From positions 434,001-498,000 of the forward strand of contig RCSZ01000002.1 of assembly GCA_014898425.1 (NCBI GenBank): a stretch of 64,000 nucleotides of DNA, given 5' to 3'. Below, piece after piece: positions 49,700 to 61,287 of the stretch. The position numbers and the translations under genes were made by a program. The notes beneath the pieces are model-generated. The model saw only the letters and a program-made list of their open reading frames with translations. It did no database searches and was not told the origin of the DNA. Position 1 is the stretch's first letter. Every line of letters starts with the position of its first letter. Source of the stretch: Botryotinia globosa (lineage: Eukaryota > Ascomycota > Leotiomycetes > Helotiales > Sclerotiniaceae).

Positions 49700-52686
49700 A
49701 ATCAACTTTTATTATATCATGGCACAATTGCCCTTAGATTTCATGTTTTTCCTTATAATTAGGGTTATTATTTTGGGGTTTGGATACCGGCTGGGGAGGA
49801 GTTTACTTTTACACTTCCATATGATTCATAATCCTTCACGATTCAACGCATTTGTACGTATACGGCGCACTTTGGGGGATTCAAGCGAAAAAATAAATCG
49901 CTCTTGTTCTTTTGGAAAATTTCTTATAGTAGAAACTTAGATAGTATAGAATTTTATATTTCATAATATGCTTATACATGAGCTCCCATTTCCGTCTGAT
50001 ATTGAATATATCTCTCCCGCATTCAAAAACCTCGCTTCGTCTGTATACACTGAGTCGGGCTGTTGTCAATGCAATACTACGTCCGCGTGAGGAAGTTTTA
50101 TTCATTCAAAATTCCCTTTGCGCTTTGAATTACTATATTTGATTAAGACGCATCACTAGAAGTAAGATTTTCAAGAGACCAGTCGTGTGTGAGCAACTGG
50201 GAGCTGTCGTCCGTAAGACTCTGAAAAGCTAGTTATGTGGAAAAGAGACTTGAGATTAGCTGGCTAGTAACCAGAGATCTGTTTACCATCTTCATTTTCG
50301 CGAAAGACAATCTTTGAAGATAAGAATTATGCTGAGTAAATGCTGCATAGTCATGCGCATAGTATCTGGCCAACTCATTTTCGTTTCCCATGGAAAAAAT
50401 ATCAAAAGAGCTGGAACTTTCATGAACCAAGGGAACATCTCTACCTCTCACTTTGCTTCAAGACTGGAATGATTTCCACGCTGATTGCTTCTCGGGCTGA
50501 CCAACAGAGAGCTCAGATTCAGCCCGATGATACTGAATTCCACGCTATCACTTGTTATACCGTCGCAAAGCCATCGTTCAGCTAAGACTGGCTATAGTGT
50601 GTCAATTGATTGTGATTTACTTCTGAATTTGTTTATTGGAATAGATATGTGGAACATATCTCAAGCAAAACTTTTCCTTGGATAACTATATCTTCTGGGG
50701 ACGTACTTTCACAACTCAATACATGGCACCCTCGCTACTAGGAGCAGAACGCCGCCTGTCATTTGTTTTGTCAAGAAAAACTTCAACTAATCGGTTCAAC
50801 ATGGTATAGACATCATATTACTGTTCGTATCGAGATGCTTCCAGACCTGTTCATATTTACGAGAAAACAGTCTCCTTGGACTTTTCCTTCCGCGCGAAGT
50901 CTTCCAGAACAACAAAATTTGGCTTCTCTATCAAGGAGAAATTTGGTTACGCTGTACTTGCTGGTCAAATTTTTTGAGATTTGAGATTCAGATATTGTCA
51001 ACGAGACGATGAAAGAATGAGATGAGTCGGAGCAATAAAGGTTATAATTGGCGACAAAACCCCAGCCGTCTGAATGCAAAGCATCTTTCCTGCATTTGCC
51101 AAAAGTTTTAATCGCTACTCATACTCAGTGGGTTTATCTCATCAACTCTTAACTATAGATACAGCCAAGCTAGATATCAGTTCTGGGCGAGCCTTTAGTT
51201 CTGGACAGTATAATTTGAGCCAAATAAATATCCAGAAAGCGTCTCTGATTGAATTCTCACGTCAGAACCACTCAAATTTGCTCTAAAAAGTCTACGAATT
51301 GGTTACATGGCTCAAATACTCGTGCCCGGATATCTACATACTCACTGGAAAGCTTTCTTCGGCTGAGTATGCACATGTTTACCACTTCAGTCGGTTAAAG
51401 GGCCAAAAAAGAGTTATTCCCTCCAGCATGCAGTCATGCAAATCCCCCAGAAAACCACCTTCATATCAAGCTCGAGAGGCCTCAGTTTAAGCCTTCCTTG
51501 AAATCCTCATAATTAACCGATTTGGGGCATATATATGATATCCTTCGCAATGAAGAAACTTTCTGTTTACTTTCTTCACCGTAAAAATACCGCAAATCAT
51601 AACTTTACCAGATATTGTTATTACAAATTGAGTGTCTAGAGTTAGGATGCAGCTTGGCTTTCATCACTGGCAATGAAGATGTTTGGATAGACAGAATTTG
51701 TCATTGATATTCTATTGAGGACTAGACACTATAGAAGGTCATTCTAATCGATAGATCGATACTACAAATACAATCCTGTGATGAAAAACCCTCCCTCAAT
51801 GAGTCCATCGAAACTAAGAAGAAAGAGGATAGAACAAAACAGCCCCAAATATGAATCAATCGACCGAGTATGGTAACCTTTCAATAGAAACCGAGCAGAG
51901 TTGATAGAATGCATCACTTACTTTTTCCTCCCCGCGCAACAGAACATCTGACTTCGAATTTCGAAACAATCCATGTGGAACTATACAAGATGTACATCCC
52001 AAAGTAGATCAGGGGTTTGGATCGTGCACACCATAATGGCGGGTCAGTTCCCGCCCCGGGAATCTTGCATGCACCTACTATTTCTCTCATCTCTTATGTT
52101 GCACATCTAAAGATTGTTTACTTATACCCTCTCCACCAATCGGTCTTGATTGCGAAACTTCAACCCCTTACTAAAATCTTCACGATACCTAGAGATTTAT
52201 GTTGCACATCTAAACATTGTTTACTTCTATTTACTTTGGATGATTGAACCAATCATCGTCCACGATTTCTTCCGAATACTTTAAAGTAAAGAAAATGTAT
52301 AGCCCTAGAAGGCAAAGATTGTTTCTACTATTCGCTGGCACGGCTGGCAGCTGTAACTAGATGCCGCTAATGATGAAGTGGGGTAGTAAGAGGCAAATCA
52401 GTGGGTACACCGCTCTTTATACAACTCGGCGAGGGGTGTTTGTTGGTCATCGCTTTAAGAGGGTGGTGATCAATTCAATGAGCACGGAGAAAGGTGGAAT
52501 CGTTAAAGAGACCACGAATAACTTGATATGTAATAATGCGTGGCAAAAAGTTTCGCGGACGCAAACAAACAACATGAAACACGGGCAAAAAAAGAAATGT
52601 AAAGGGTACCAAAACCGCATGGATACTGATGAAACACATCAAGCATAACTATCAAGTTCTAGCTATTGCAGATTTCAGAGAATGAA
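49700..52686. other. intergenic region downstream of the synthase
   Basis: About 3 kb without a supported gene. Frames up to 95 codons exist but show no motif or codon pattern I trust. A 30 bp direct repeat (52094-52123 and 52197-52226) lies near its right end. Confidence 0.5.
52094..52226. repeat. 30 bp direct repeat pair, 103 bp apart
   Basis: TTATGTTGCACATCTAAA followed by G or C and ATTGTTTACTT occurs at 52094-52123 and 52197-52226 with a single mismatch. The spacer is unrelated to the repeat. Confidence 0.7.
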
Positions 52687-53846
52687 TCAAGCATCCCCAC
52701 AATACCCAAGAAACTCACTCATCACTCCTTTGCCAAGCGAACGAACTGCTCTAAACCTGTACTCAACCTTCACAATTACTCTCTTTCCACTGATACCCCC
52801 CTTCAATATATCGAAAAACTTTTGCGCACTTGCAATACCTCCTTTTATAATCGCTACCGGCGAACCGATAACCACATACTTCCTCTCCAAAGCATCTTTC
52901 AAGAAATCATTGAAAGACGATGCACTCACATCTTGAGCATTTGTATCAAGAAGAGCAGCCGCGGACTTGAAAACTTCAACATCTTCAAGGTTTGAATATT
53001 TTTCTGGCCGAGGAAGAGTCAAGACAAGTTTCCTCTTACCGTGCCCCATTGCCGAAACAATATCGGGCGGGAGTCGAGGAGTATCGTTCTCTGTGATGGT
53101 GTCAAATCCAATTGAGAGATACACATCCGGAGTGTCAACTTTCCCTGCATATTTCTTACAACTCTCGGATGCCTGTAATTAAAAGTAGTAGTCGCACCAA
53201 CAGAATTAAGGCCTTCGTGATCTTTCTCACTAGCCGTCTCGAAGACGTTATGTCACGTCAGATTACCGAGTTGTATAATGGCAGTCCCCATAGAAGACTC
53301 GCCTCCCAACTAAAATTCCTCATTTCTCTTCTCCCCATTTCCAAGCATTTTCAGAAAGTCCAGTAGCAGATTGAACCTCAAAGCAACCGTAGCCATGGCC
53401 ATGGGAAAAGTACTCGCATCCTCAAAGCTCAAATCATCCGGAATGTTCGTCGTTGCAGTTTCTCTACAGGATTGCCAAGCCCCATGATATATTTTGCCGT
53501 TGTAGATGACTGCCGCGAATCCAGTGATTCTTTCCCCGACTTCAAATTTCGCAATAAAGGAACTGAAGGATTCGATAGTGTCTGAATAGTCACTCTTGAG
53601 GACGTTGGGATAGAAAGTGACCAAGAGATCTTAGGCTTTGATTTTCAAATCGGCCGGGTTGGCAGCTATTTCATGAGTGTGAATGAGGAGCTTGACGAGG
53701 GCAAGGTCGAGTTTAGATCGGTGTTCGATGTTCGGTAGTAATTTGACTTTTATCGTCTTGACTATAGTATTGAGGTCGACTTGAAATTGAGGAGTAAGAT
53801 ACAAATGTTGTTTTCTTCCAATACATACTAGAGTTCTGATAGACAT
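52687..53846 (-). pseudogene. decayed medium-chain reductase (zinc-ADH/trans-enoyl reductase type)
   Basis: Pieces of one quinone-oxidoreductase-like protein appear in order on the minus strand but in different frames. The N-terminal part (53846-53631) ends in NPADLKIK. Then come KFEVGERITGF and IPDDLSFEDASTFPMAMATVAL (53624-53310), then the nucleotide-binding piece GGESSMGTAIIQL (about 53300). These are followed by NSVGATTTFNYRHPRVV (about 53180) and a C-terminal part (53124-52687) with GHGKRKLVLTLPRPEKY and GKRVIVKVEYR. Stops and at least three frame changes separate the pieces. In metabolite clusters this family often acts as trans-enoyl reductase, but a non-reducing synthase does not need one. 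Confidence 0.75.
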
Positions 53847-54453
53847 ATATTATTCTACAACAAGAGGTCATCGCCATACCATTGTGGGCATACTGAACGC
53901 GCCTCACCGCAAGCACGCGTCATGATTTATGATACACCATAAAATCTACAAAAACCGAGTGCTCTGGCTTGCGTAATAGTAATCTAAATGCTAAGAAGCA
54001 GCTGAGAATCCTACACTTGGCCGTTGAAGTTCACGGAATTTTCCCCACAGAATGAGTTAACTCCGTTGACATAGGTAATCTGATAATGAGGGGTTTGTGA
54101 CTATAGCTAGTGGTTGAGGTAACATCACGTGAAGCCAGCCTAGTCCTCTTAGTATTCTATACTTCGATTATAGAATCTGTCTATTACCAATACATAACTC
54201 AGTACCATAACGGAAAGAACATTGGATTTTTTTTTACCTGATATCGATACAAATGACTGACGAAATATCATGGAGACACCGCGCGAAAACGACCCTTTGA
54301 TATGGATCAAGGAGGCCCAAACTTTCCAGGGCATATTGAACGACGTGAAGAAAGCTACGAACAAGAGTCATAGAAAGTTTTTCCAAACAAGAAAAACCTG
54401 TCCAAAGAACTCTCTTTGCAAAATCATGCGCCAAATTTAATCCTCGCTAACGA
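53847..54453. other. short intergenic stretch
   Basis: About 600 bp between the reductase pseudogene and the 2EXR gene. I see no gene, repeat or clear signal in it. Confidence 0.5.
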
Positions 54454-55732
54454 ATGGTCAATACAGTCCATGCTAGATATATAGTCACTCGTACTCAAGA
54501 CTGGGTGACAACTATACAGCTGAAACTTTCTTGTGGGCGGGAAAGAAGAATCGCTCATAGAGATGATGTAATCAGTTTATCGACAGGTTACTATCTAGAA
54601 AGGGGATCCATCTTGAGTTCTCAACGACACTCGCGTGACGCTCACCCCAAGAAGATGTATGATCTGTCTCAGAAGATGATGGAGCAGCACAAAAGATTGG
54701 TGGCAAATGAAAGAACTATAAACGAAGTAGAGGACATGGAAAAAATGGCCTGGATTGCGAGGAAGAATATTGCTTACCGCGCCAAACACTCTTTCAAAAG
54801 CAAGAAAAATATTCCTAGGATGCTATTGAAGTCCCGACCTTGTGGCATTTGCACTAGAGGCAGAGAACATAAATTCAATAAGAGCATATCACCAACCCTT
54901 TATTTCCAGCGGGTATTATCAGACCGTGGGAAATCGAGGTCTCAGAGAACACTGCTGGGAGCCCAAAGACAAAGGAGAAAAGATCAACTGACGTTTTTAC
55001 CTGGTCCACAAGCGATCAACCTCTTCAAAAGTCTTCGGCCTCATTCCCCAAATGCGGTCCCTCTAGACCAGAAGATAGCTCAACCAAGTTTGCCCCAGGA
55101 TCCGACGATCAAGTTTTCCAAGTTCACAAGTCTGCCGCCTGAACTTCGTCAAAATGATATGGAAGGCTGCACTTGCGGAAGGTCGCCATATCTTTGCAGA
55201 CGATTGGGAACTTGGACTATGTCATCTCCTACCATCACCTGAGGTGTCTAATTCTAAGAATTTCCTCCAATTGGCCTGCAAAGAATCACATGAAGTTGTA
55301 TAAGAAAGTTGTACGTTTGTATTTCAACCAATGAGTAATGGGGCACCGGCACAAGCCCCTGAATACATTACCGCACTTAACCTTCTACCTTTCAATCCGG
55401 ACAAAGATATCGCAAGTATATACTTATGGTTAGAGAAGAGAGACACTTGGGAACATGAATTATGTCGACTTACTCCAGTCAAGCATCTGTCCCTGGACGG
55501 CGAATATTTCTATGATATAGACGCAATCGAACGTATAGAAGCTGCATGTCCAAATCTTCAAATTCTGACAATTAGAGTCGAGGGAAATGATTTCTTTCGG
55601 GACCTCATTGGATATGATCCCCCTCTCGACTTCGAACCCATAGAGATAGATTCCAGTTTCTTTGACAACCTAGCAGCCACAATATCCAATGGAAAGGGCT
55701 GCCCGTCTAGGAAGGCACAGCGCAATGGATAA
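54454..55732 (+). pseudogene. 2EXR-domain protein gene with frameshifts
   Basis: Fungal proteins with a 2EXR domain (F-box-like start FxxLPPELRxxIW, then LACKESHEV) are common but of unknown role. Here IKFSKFTSLPPELRQ is read in the first frame up to about 55152. One extra A in the run at about 55153-55156 would be removed to restore MIWKAALAEGRHIF in the next frame, which runs on through LQLACKESHEVVYKK to a TGA at 55330. A third frame, 55331-55732, then continues with SIYLWLEKRDTW and HLSLDGEYFYD, which fits the domain's second half. The lysine- and arginine-rich region before the domain is open for about 225 codons. The order is intact, so the damage looks limited to two single-base events, or these are sequencing errors. 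Confidence 0.6.
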
Positions 55733-56263
55733 TTGAAAGACAGGTGCAATAAGCACACAAAGCTTTTCAATCGTATCAAGGGAAGAAACTCTGAGTATTG
55801 GAAGCGAGTGAACATGAGGGTCGTTTTGTTAAAGAAGCCAGTCTGCAGTTGACTCTGATGTTTTGATATGTTCGATATTACGACAAGGGTTTCGTAAAGA
55901 GGAAGGATTTAAAATATGAGGCTTTTTATTCGAATTGCATATCTTGATAGCTGGCTACCTAGGTATGGAAGGATGATTGGATATAAATTCAAATCTTAAG
56001 CTAGATATCTTGATTCGATATAGATTCTTGTATGGTGAAAATCTCAGGCAAAGAAGTTCACTGAACACAGCTGGAGGCGGGGGCTGTTCCGACCCTTTCC
56101 CTTTCGTAAAGCCACAGCAGCCACACATGGGTAGGAGGTAGGTAGCCCTATCACACAAGGCTAAATCATAGCCTCATCAACTTTTTCTAAATCAAACCTC
56201 TCCCTCATCTAGAAATCATTTATCTAGGGACTCACTATTTCTTCCTCATATATAACATATAAC
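55733..56263. other. intergenic, upstream of RRN11
   Basis: 530 bp without a supported gene. The last 80 bp are pyrimidine-rich with CTCATCTAGAAATC and likely represent the RRN11 promoter and leader. Confidence 0.5.
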
Positions 56264-57811
56264 ATGCCACTTTTCACTCTTCCCATATCTGATACATCTC
56301 AAACATCCGCCACCACTCCTCAAATCCACTTCGCACCTCTCTCTATACGATCCCAAAAACGAAAACGACGCGATAGCGATAGCGATCAAGATGACGAGTA
56401 CAACAATAATTATATCGCGAACACAAATACTAATTCAGGAAAGGGAAAGGAAATAGATGATGGAGGACCGTCATACCCTTCTGCAGAAAATACAAATCCA
56501 TTGAGTTTAACGCCGGCAGAGGTAATGCAATATCGATTAGCTGGCCTGGGCCTCGATAAAGAATTACCATCGAAAATTGGAGTCAAGAATTGGCCGCATA
56601 GAGGTTTACCTTCTAAATATTCCGTAACTTCCGACGATCGCGACTCTGCTCCGAAATCTCATGAAGACGAGGATTCCGAAGAAGAATCCGCCAAAAGTCG
56701 GAAAGAAAGGGAAAGACGCCAGAAGGAAGAAAGGAAGACCGGGAGGTCAAATTTGAAGATTCAACATTTAAGTGTATTGGTTGCGATTATGATGAGAAAT
56801 TTGGAAGAAGGGGATATGGAAAGGGCAGGACGGGCTTGGAGTTTACTTTTACGGATGCAGATTTCGGGAAAGGGAATTGAAATTAGGAAGACGGGGTTTT
56901 GGGGTATCGGGGCTGAGTTACTGATGAGAGGTGTGACGAATAAACAGAGAAAGGAATGGTGGGAAGAGGATATGGGAGAAGGAAGTGATGATGATAACAA
57001 TAATGACGTGGAAACAAAAGAAGGAGAGGAAGATGCAAAAGGGGAAGACAAGGGAGGCGAAGAAAAGAGATATGGTACAGCTGAAGGACTCCTCAAAGTA
57101 AAGGATTATTACGAACGTCTTATCCTTCAATATCCTTACAAACGACAATTCCACGGTTCGGTTACTGCGCTCGATTTCTGGCCTGCGATGCTTGGGTGTG
57201 AAATCTATGGAATACAATTTGAGCATAAAGATGGTTTACGAAAGATTGCCAAGCAGGCAGAGAAGGACGAAGATGGGGATATTAGTGATAGTGACATCAG
57301 CGACGAAGAAGATTTAGATGATAATGATGAAGGAGGGGATCCAGGGGATAAAGTATTTTTAGCTCATCAACGTCGCCAAGACCGTCTTCTTAAACGACGA
57401 AAGGAAAAACGCTGGGAAGAAAGAGATGAAGTTCGACGAGCAGCATTAGTAGCCACGGAATTGGTAGCTCAAAGAATGGATGAGTTAATGACGACGCCTC
57501 CATACTCTGATTCTAAAGTCCTGCTTCGTCTCAGAGGAATGGTAGCTCTATACATTGGAAATCTGTGTGTGCCTGAAAAATGGGAAGGTGACGAGGAATG
57601 GTTGGGTAAAATGAGAGGTGGAGCGATGGAGTCCGATAGAAGGTTTCTGGGACGACAGCGAGAGGCAGAGGTTAGAAGGGGCATGGAGAAGAGGGAGGAT
57701 GAGAGGAGGAGGGCTCGAGCCTTGTTTGGGAAAATTGGGGTCGAGTGGGATGATGGGGATGAGGGGATGGATTTGGATATGACTTTGGAGGGTTATGAAG
57801 GAGATGAATGA
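56264..57811 (+). CDS. RRN11: RNA polymerase I core factor subunit Rrn11-like
   Basis: Predicted subunit of the RNA polymerase I core factor, needed to start rRNA transcription in the nucleolus. A single exon of 515 codons. A basic patch SQKRKRRDSDSDQDD (near residues 30-45) resembles a nuclear signal. The family block begins with TPAEVMQYRLAGL and a PHRGLPSK motif near 85-118. An acidic and basic low-complexity insert follows. The core helical repeat region NLKIQHLSVLVAIMMRNLEEGDMERAGRAWSLL lies near 163-195, with GFWGIGAELL near 205 and YYERLILQYPY near 285. The second half is highly charged and ends in an acidic tail. The start is the first ATG in the frame. It has no functional relation to the nearby clusters and marks the return to housekeeping genes. 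Confidence 0.8.
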   Translation: MPLFTLPISDTSQTSATTPQIHFAPLSIRSQKRKRRDSDSDQDDEYNNNYIANTNTNSGKGKEIDDGGPSYPSAENTNPLSLTPAEVMQYRLAGLGLDKELPSKIGVKNWPHRGLPSKYSVTSDDRDSAPKSHEDEDSEEESAKSRKERERRQKEERKTGRSNLKIQHLSVLVAIMMRNLEEGDMERAGRAWSLLLRMQISGKGIEIRKTGFWGIGAELLMRGVTNKQRKEWWEEDMGEGSDDDNNNDVETKEGEEDAKGEDKGGEEKRYGTAEGLLKVKDYYERLILQYPYKRQFHGSVTALDFWPAMLGCEIYGIQFEHKDGLRKIAKQAEKDEDGDISDSDISDEEDLDDNDEGGDPGDKVFLAHQRRQDRLLKRRKEKRWEERDEVRRAALVATELVAQRMDELMTTPPYSDSKVLLRLRGMVALYIGNLCVPEKWEGDEEWLGKMRGGAMESDRRFLGRQREAEVRRGMEKREDERRRARALFGKIGVEWDDGDEGMDLDMTLEGYEGDE

Positions 57812-58391
57812 TCGGGGATTCTATGATCAAATTAGAGGTGCATATGTCATCTGAGTTTGGCAGGCCATAGTCAAGGAGTCCTGGAATAGGTGGAGTTATA
57901 GATAGGATTGATACCCCTTTTATCTTTTTTTTTAAATTTTTTTTTTAACATTTTGATTTACGGAAAGGTTTCTTCATATTGATCTGTTACTTTCTCACCG
58001 ACTTATCTCAAAGGCTCTTCGTCGGTGTACATTACCCTAACTCATTGATCTTCCATATAAGGCTATAAAGTTTCACTAATCAAGAGACCGTAATTGATTT
58101 ACATGGACGTATATGCATAGATGGATATATTATTCCACCATCGATTTGATAGTCACTGCAACCAAAGCACAGGATAGAAAGTCAAATATGATAGTAAAAT
58201 TTCTTAACATTCGTCATTAATTCTTTTCTCATTAAGGTTAAGTAATCTAGTCATCGATTGTACCCGATAGTGGTATGGTATCATAAGCCCTGTAACCTTT
58301 TCCAAAACGCCCAGTAAATGCTCATTACCATGCATGCCGCTCATAAATCATGTTTGCCTCATCTTCGCTCATAAATACTAGTTCCTAACTC
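57812..58391. other. convergent 3' region
   Basis: 580 bp between the RRN11 stop and the stop of the minus-strand secreted protein. It contains poly-T stretches near 57925-57950 that may belong to 3' processing signals. No gene seen. Confidence 0.5.
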
Positions 58392-59084
58392 TCAGGCGCT
58401 GTAGACGCTCCAGTCAATCGCAGCTACGTCATCGTAACAGCTAACCGTTGCGGCGGAAGCATCTTCCGCTCCACTACCCTCGCTACATTGAGGCAACAAT
58501 GCAACATCTGAGCATCCAGCTGGAGTCTCTTGGCTATATCCTCTATAGAAGAGTTGAATGGCAGGACCATATAGAAGCGTAGTGTTACACGCGTAGAAAG
58601 TTTCTCCCTGGTATCCGTGAAGTTGAGTAGTTTGGAACGGAGAGGCAGTAAGTCCTACGTAGGGTTGACCAGCTCCGGCATTGATTTCGACCGTCGAACT
58701 GCCGGTAGACGAAGATGCAGGGTCGGAAGGTGTGATGGTGAGGGATTCGGGGAAAGAGTCGGATCCGCTGCCGGAATCGGTAATGGTGGAGGAATTGCCG
58801 AAGCGCACATCGGTGGCGGTGCCGTTGATGTAGAAAATGCGGGGGTTGGCTTCGCTGGTGTCTTCGGCAAGTACAGCATATGCGGTTCCGGCGCCGGTGT
58901 GATAGGATTCGAGAACGAAGTGGTTGATGGCGAGATCGCCGGAGGTAACGTTTGCTACCAGTGTGAAGTGGGTGGATGTGGATTTGGGTGGAGTGGAGTA
59001 GGTTTGTCGTCTGGTGGGAGCAGCGGAAGTGACGGAAGTGAGGAGAGCAAGAGTGCTCAAGATATTGGGGGTTGAGAATAACAT
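58392..59084 (-). CDS. small secreted protein, Ser/Thr-rich with C-terminal cysteines
   Basis: A single open frame of 230 codons. The N-terminus has a clear signal peptide: short polar start, hydrophobic core ILSTLALLTSV, cleavage probably after SAA near residue 22. The mature part contains FTLVANVTSGDLAINHFVLESYH, several N-glycosylation sites (NVTS, NGTA, NSST, NTTL) and a Gly/Ser-rich centre. Four cysteines lie in the last 70 residues, consistent with two disulfides. It resembles a group of uncharacterised secreted ascomycete proteins with a beta-rich domain (DUF7907 type). A wall or apoplastic role is possible, but I cannot assign one. It is on the opposite strand from RRN11 and not obviously part of a cluster. 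Confidence 0.75.
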   Translation of the reverse strand: MLFSTPNILSTLALLTSVTSAAPTRRQTYSTPPKSTSTHFTLVANVTSGDLAINHFVLESYHTGAGTAYAVLAEDTSEANPRIFYINGTATDVRFGNSSTITDSGSGSDSFPESLTITPSDPASSSTGSSTVEINAGAGQPYVGLTASPFQTTQLHGYQGETFYACNTTLLYGPAIQLFYRGYSQETPAGCSDVALLPQCSEGSGAEDASAATVSCYDDVAAIDWSVYSA

Positions 59085-61287
59085 TGTGATGAGTTTGTGT
59101 TTGTGTGTGTGTGCTATGTGGTTTGGTAGAGTATGAAAGGATATGGGTGAACCTTATGTAGGTAGAGTTTATGGGATAGCTGATTCTAGTTACTTCTTCC
59201 GAGGAGGCTTTGATGTAAACACTGCCTTGATAATGAAGGATGAATTGTTTTGCAATAGGCTTTGCTTCGATGGTGAATGATAAATTGAAGTGGCTTGTAT
59301 GATAACTCAAAAGAAGAGCTTCTTCGATACTTTTATATTATATCGCATTCCCAATCACCCCACAATCATCTTGTACATCATACGGGCAATATCTTGGAAA
59401 TGGCGGGTAAGTAGTAATAATGGTACTACCATCAATCGTGTTGGTGGCTGGTCATCGCCCCAGTGTTCTTTCCTAGTTCTCGACGATCGCCCTCATCATC
59501 CACTCAGAATCATCACAGGCGTAAGTTTAAATATATTGAATACATTAGTCTTCAGGTACGAAAGAGAACCCTGGAAAGGCAGTGAACCCAACTCCACAAA
59601 TTCGGAAAAGATGGAAAAAGTGCAAAGGGCAAATCATTGGAAGATCGGGAGGATGATGTTATGCCAAGCTCGCTTAGACGTTTTTGATCCAATAGCACCC
59701 CTTCATCGGAAAATCCTCAGCCATTTTCAGCCACGACCGCAGATACTGTGCCTATTAAGAATTTCCAGGTTATCTCATGTCTCTGTTCCTAGATGCGATC
59801 ATCACCAGGGGCACGGATACGGATCTTTTCTATATTTGAGTGAGGGGAAAGGATTGGATGGACAATGTAAGTTTTAATATCCCGACGTATGTATGTTGTA
59901 CATTATACATAGCCGGCAGATACGGATGGATTTAATCCATGTCAGAGAGCCAACATTTCGTTTCCATCCTCTTCGGCGATGACGATGCTTTTCGTATGGG
60001 TGTAAAAGTTCTACAGTATAGCGCCAGGAATAACACTGTCACACTACCTAGGTATAGCACGAGCTATCCAAAGAGCTTGATAAGGCCATAGGTACCACCG
60101 ATGCTAACAAGATTTTCACGTAAATATAGGTAGCTTCCAGCGTGGAAGCTTGTGTTTAAGTGCGGCACGTGTGTGGCCTGGTTTACAAGCATCCCGAGGT
60201 CGCTGTTACCGGCATACAAAATGCGCAAAGAATGTCAGATCTCCCCAGCACTTGGACAACCTATGGTATCTGCGTATTCGGATGTCTGCGGACATCGGCG
60301 TTACCGAATACTGTTCTGTCTGACCACTTTTCATCTAAGTAATTGTATGACCCGAACCTAAAGTAGGAAAGGACAGAATTACACCAAAACGAAAAGCTTG
60401 CCGAGCTTGCCACTGCGTTTTGACAGACCGATTAGGATTACACGGCTTGACTTGGTATTGAACACGAACAGTATTAACCCGGTTTCTCGCTGAGTGAATT
60501 GGGAGACCCGTCACCTTTCCATCGAAATGGTGGTCAAGATAAAAGATGACATTAAAAGTTGGGTGAAGAAGGAGACGCTAATTCACGTGTTCCGGAACAA
60601 CAACACGTGCTTGATACAAACGACACAAAGACATGGCCGAAAACTTAACAATGCATCAGAACAGCGGAGAGCAAAATAAAATCCAAGAGGAGAAGGAGAC
60701 GTCGACGGAGAGGATGTGTTTAGTTCGTGGGTAGGGATGGATTGAGCTTGACTAGGACTTGCCAAGTATTTTGCTTAGTCATGATGAGATAATTTTGACG
60801 GTCCGTTTGTCCTCACTTCTTTCCAACGTACTACGTATCTATCACCACCATGCCTTTCAAGTCCGCTCGAGGCACTCTTCCCAAATATTCATTCGTGGCT
60901 GGCTTCTCTTCTTTGCGACTCTCATTCTGTATGCCCACGCGGCTGGGAGTGCTATGAATTGGACTGGGCAGGATTGAAAAACATGCAAATCAAAGTTCAT
61001 CGAAGAGGGCTCTTGTGAAAGAGAAAACTATGTTCATTGATGTTCGTTCATTTAACTAACGCGATACCTAGCTTGGGAAGTAAAAAACCATTAATCCAAA
61101 TTGCCACGAAGACGGTTCCGGAATAAGGGGATAGACTTGTGCCGCCTAGAACTTGTCCCTTTGAAACGAGTACTTCTGATCGCACCATAAGATAGTCCTA
61201 CCAAACGCCAAAGTCGCCTGTGAGCTCAGTAAGGAAATGAGAACTCATGAGCTTGCCATTAATTATACTTACAAAATTTACCCAAGG
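59085..61287. other. intergenic, no gene recognised
   Basis: 2.2 kb between the secreted protein (minus strand, start side) and the end of the Hsp70-like gene (minus strand). The frame 59290-59877 contains probable splice-like sequences but no recognised domain. The part just upstream of 59084 should be the secreted protein's promoter. Confidence 0.45.

Noticed and set aside
58585..59310. 241-codon antisense-frame ORF rich in His and Arg
   Set aside because: It overlaps the secreted protein gene in another frame; the signal peptide and glycosylation sites favour the annotated frame.
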